Source of the DNA: CAZFBA01 sp964517135
GTDB lineage: Bacteria; Cyanobacteriota; Vampirovibrionia; JBFMGH01
Direction of reading: 5' to 3'
Assembly (NCBI GenBank): GCA_964517135.1
Contig: CAZFBA010000017.1
Coordinates: forward strand, 1 to 64,000
DNA length: 64,000 bases
Below the pieces are notes generated by a model. The model made no database searches and was not told the DNA's origin. It worked only from the letters and a program-made list of their open reading frames with translations. A program made the translations under genes and the position numbers. Positions 61,801 to 64,000 of the stretch are shown here, one piece after another. Every line of letters starts with the position of its first letter. The first letter of the stretch is position 1.

Positions 61801-61860
61801 AGAATTAAACAACTCTAAATTACCCGCCATTTATCTTCAGAAATCTGATTACTTGTGACG
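61801..61860 (-). repeat. Repeat family C, copy 4
   Basis: GAATTAAACAACTCTAAATT and CCGCCATTTATCTTCAGAAA then TCTGATTACTTGTGACG are the reverse of copy 1's left part. It lies directly before repeat B copy 2, with 28 bases between. Confidence 0.6.
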
Positions 61861-61888
61861 TTAATTATAGCAGTATTAAAGAAAACAT

Positions 61889-62018
61889 ATACCATTCCAC
61901 GTAAATAATTAATATATGCTGATGGAATTCAGTAGGGTGTTTTTGCCCGCACAGCGGGCAAAAACACCCGGCCTCTATAATCTGGAATCTATACATTACT
62001 TTCAAGGATCAGTATAAG
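61889..62018 (+). repeat. Repeat family B, copy 2
   Basis: Nearly identical to 27081-27210 over 130 bp. The central stem here is GGGTGTTTTTGCCC (61935-61948) with GGGCAAAAACACCC (61956-61969), a perfect 14-bp pair with a GCACAGC-type loop. It lies in a 723-base repeat-rich gap (61710-62432) that has no gene. Confidence 0.8.
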
Positions 62019-62039
62019 AGGCTAATATTCAGCAAAACT

Positions 62040-62076
62040 ACCGGAGCGAACTTAGTTCGCTCCGGTGAGAGTTTTA
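62040..62076 (+). terminator. Perfect 12-bp hairpin, possible terminator
   Basis: ACCGGAGCGAAC (62040-62051) and GTTCGCTCCGGT (62055-62066) pair perfectly with loop TTA, followed by GAGAGTTTTATTT. It may end the NAD operon transcript, but it is 330 bases downstream and lies among repeats, so it may be a repeat itself. Confidence 0.4.
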
Positions 62077-62097
62077 TTTCGGGCTAATTCAGATATC

Positions 62098-62345
62098 CAA
62101 TAAACTATTGTCATTACGAGGAGGGCTTTTAGCCCGACGTGGCACAGTCACTCCCCCCTGAAACCCTACTTTAGCGAGTGAACAGAAGGTATAAATACTG
62201 CAACCCTTGCCTGGGCAAGCGAACGAAAACTTGAGAGAGCGTGCGAAGACAGAAAAGCAATTTTAGTCCAGTGCGGTCACTCACCCCGAATTGAAGGGCG
62301 GGAGGGTTGGGAACTTGCTGAGAATGAAGTTTTCAACTTATGCAC
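62098..62345. repeat. Possible REP-like block
   Basis: The segment starts GTCATTACGAGGAGGGC with a GGGCTTTTAGCCC hairpin (about 62126-62140) and ends with a TTATGCACTGATC stretch that is the inverse of the family A end (GATCAGTGCATAA). The beginning resembles the GTCATTGCGAG-type repeats found in many genomes. Only one copy is in this window. Confidence 0.35.
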
Positions 62346-62386
62346 TGATCATTCTGTATAGAAAGCAATTGCTTTAAGAAAGAAGA

Positions 62387-62403
62387 GGGGTGTAATACAC
62401 CCC
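62387..62403 (-). terminator. Terminator of the metallopeptidase gene
   Basis: GGGGTGT (62387-62393) and ACACCCC (62397-62403) form a perfect 7-bp stem with loop AAT. On the minus strand it is followed by a T/C-rich tail. It lies 30 bases after the stop. Confidence 0.55.
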
Positions 62404-62432
62404 CCGGGAAGCTATAACTGATAAATATGGGT

Positions 62433-64000
62433 CTATACTACAACCGGATCCTCAATTTTTGGTACTTTTACAAGTACATTTGAGCCACCCGGCATTCTGT
62501 AAACGGTGGGCTGGGTTACGCTTCCACCTTTATCCTGTGCTTCTTCCATTTTGCTTAGATGATTCATTGCATCTTTGATAGCATCCTTAATTTCGAGAGA
62601 AGTTGTTTTGTTTTCTCCGGCATAGAAGAGTTGTCCTTTTTTGTCAAAGCCAAGTGTCAGGCCATCATAAAGATGAAGTGCATACTGCTCTGTTCCATAA
62701 GGTAACTCAACTGTTCTCGGTGCTTTCATCTGAAGGAATGTTTCACCAAAGTCATTGGTATAAGCACTTTCTAACTGATATTTGTTTTCTGACGGTAAAT
62801 TCAAAGCAGCTTTTTGTTTATTTACAAAGGTTTCAATAGCTTCTTTTGAATTCATAACCATTGAAGGCAGCTTCAATTGTGGTAATTGAGCCTGTTTAGT
62901 TTCCCATTCTTTAATAGTTTCAGGCTTCATTATTTCTCTATCAATCAACACTTTCTTCAATAAATCTTTGTATTGACCGTTAAAGTCTGCTTGATCAGCT
63001 TTAAGAAGTGCCTCAGCTATATTGTCAAAGTATACGTTTCCAGGAGGTGAGAAATCACCCATTGCTCTGGCAAATATCTTGGTAAGATCATCTCTTGTCT
63101 TAACCAGAGCATCTTTCAGATCCATATTTTTAGAATGTTTGGCTGCTGATTCGGTGATAATGTCATAGAAGAATGCTCCAAAGAGTCTTCCGAAGTTGTG
63201 AACTTCTTTAGATTCTCTGCCAGACTCAAAATCAGACATCTTGAGGTCATTAATAGCATTTCTTAGATATAATCTATCGCCATATACAGCCTGACCAAAT
63301 TGCTCTGCCAGAGATGCAATCAGGTTTTCTTTTCTTAGATCTCCGCCAGTATCTTTGATTACACGATCGAGTATTTTTTCATCCTGCATTGATAATAACA
63401 TTGCAGTACTATCACCAAAGCCTTCATGTATTGCTCCACCGTGTGAACCCCAGCCTATATAGCTTGGTCTTAGGCCATCAAGAACAGCATGCCCTGCTTC
63501 GTGTGTTACAACATCTGCCATCTTTGATGTATAGCATTTTTCCTGCGGGTTTGTTCTGCTGTTAAAGTAGAACAGTTTAATAACCTGATCCCAGCGGCTG
63601 TAATAAGCATTCATTGTAACCCCTGCCAGCGGGTGAACTTTTATCTGCTCACTCGGAAAAGCCCAGTCGATCTTACGTCCCAGAGCATTTTCATAGGTAT
63701 TAAGCGTCTTTTGAGCAAATGTATAAGCGTTTACTCTGTCAAACTGCGGTGATTTTACATCAGGCAAATAGTTTCCATTAGCATCGGGTTTTGCAACTTC
63801 GCTCTTATCAACAGTTTTTACTCTGCTGCTTTCTGGTCCCGGAGCTACTTCACCTTTTAAGGTATAAACTTCTGGCTTTGAAACCAGTGGATCCTGCGGG
63901 TAAACCTTGTATTGAACGACTGGCTCTTTATCCATTTCTTTCAGTGGACTGGTTTTAACCAGATTTAATTTTGCTTCAGGGTGAGCTTTTAGCCCTTCAG
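62433..64000 (-). CDS. HEXXH metallopeptidase, partial (5' end outside the window)
   Basis: A zinc peptidase of gluzincin type. Counting from the first in-window Met (63935), HEAGH (145-149) supplies two zinc His and the catalytic Glu, and HEGFGD (170-175) has the third ligand Glu (E171), 26 residues after the first His. This is thermolysin-like spacing. The frame stays open upstream to base 64000 with sensible sequence (EGLKAHPEAKLNLVKTSPL), so 63935 is not the true start; the N-terminus, including any signal peptide or propeptide, is not visible. The 500 residues seen end with a beta-rich C-terminal domain. The substrate is unknown. Confidence 0.8.
   Translation of the reverse strand, partial: EGLKAHPEAKLNLVKTSPLKEMDKEPVVQYKVYPQDPLVSKPEVYTLKGEVAPGPESSRVKTVDKSEVAKPDANGNYLPDVKSPQFDRVNAYTFAQKTLNTYENALGRKIDWAFPSEQIKVHPLAGVTMNAYYSRWDQVIKLFYFNSRTNPQEKCYTSKMADVVTHEAGHAVLDGLRPSYIGWGSHGGAIHEGFGDSTAMLLSMQDEKILDRVIKDTGGDLRKENLIASLAEQFGQAVYGDRLYLRNAINDLKMSDFESGRESKEVHNFGRLFGAFFYDIITESAAKHSKNMDLKDALVKTRDDLTKIFARAMGDFSPPGNVYFDNIAEALLKADQADFNGQYKDLLKKVLIDREIMKPETIKEWETKQAQLPQLKLPSMVMNSKEAIETFVNKQKAALNLPSENKYQLESAYTNDFGETFLQMKAPRTVELPYGTEQYALHLYDGLTLGFDKKGQLFYAGENKTTSLEIKDAIKDAMNHLSKMEEAQDKGGSVTQPTVYRMPGGSNVLVKVPKIEDPVVV

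Overview
The window is AT-rich (roughly one third G+C by eye) bacterial DNA with compact operons, many TPR and helical-repeat proteins and little evidence of recent gene import. The cell envelope is diderm: there is an LptF/LptG-type permease, a TpsB/FhaC-like outer-membrane translocator with POTRA domains, lipoproteins and signal peptides. A Tic20-like membrane protein and a BtpA-family protein, both best known from Cyanobacteria, occur without any photosynthesis gene in the window. My best guess is a non-photosynthetic relative of Cyanobacteria (Melainabacteria/Vampirovibrionia, perhaps Gastranaerophilales). This is an inference from gene content; no rRNA is present to confirm it.

Layout. 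1-2700: a foldback repeat, a small ribbon-helix-helix-like ORF, phosphopentomutase and HU. 2700-12700: a secreted AMIN-like/TPR protein, an ABC exporter pair coupled to a beta-propeller lipoprotein, SecD-SecF followed by a CDF metal transporter, and an unknown membrane protein. 13000-20000: LptF/G permease, a very long TPR protein with a Tic20-like partner, a pentapeptide-repeat protein and a TPR-NHL protein. 20200-25300: an unknown gene with a GC-rich leader coupled to anmK, a GT39-like membrane protein, and the rpsF-ssb-rpsR operon. 25800-36100: unknown membrane and HEAT-repeat proteins, a VanX-type dipeptidase, glutaminyl-tRNA synthetase fused to a YqeY-like tail, a ferritin-like protein and gamma-glutamyltransferase. 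37200-44500: a 1057-residue repeat protein, a beta-lactamase-fold hydrolase and a Q/M-rich protein with a CHAP/NlpC-like domain. 44700-52400: ATP-PEPCK, a B12-binding radical SAM protein, the TpsB-like protein and a MazG-like protein. 52700-54250: tRNA-Ser(UGA), tsaB-tsaE and a GC-rich probable structured RNA. 54700-61700: TrkA-C, cupin and YkgJ-type small proteins, a BtpA-family protein, and an NAD salvage operon (pncB, nicotinamidase, nadE, nrtR). 62400-64000: an HEXXH metallopeptidase that runs off the window edge.

The genes fall into working groups. Envelope assembly and export: secDF, LptF/G, the TpsB-like protein, the ABC exporter and the Tic20-like protein. Peptidoglycan turnover: anmK, the VanX-like dipeptidase and possibly the CHAP-domain protein. 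NAD salvage, with an NrtR-type regulator at the end of its own operon. tRNA and translation: glnS, tsaB/tsaE, rpsF/ssb/rpsR and tRNA-Ser.

The most unusual non-coding content is a set of short foldback repeats. Family A has three clear copies, and one of them is split by a 207-bp element with inverted ends and a perfect 9-bp target duplication. Family B has two nearly identical 130-bp copies with a 13-14 bp hairpin. Family C has four copies. A GC-rich structured stretch upstream of tsaE and a GC-rich leader upstream of the gene at 20298 are candidate RNAs.
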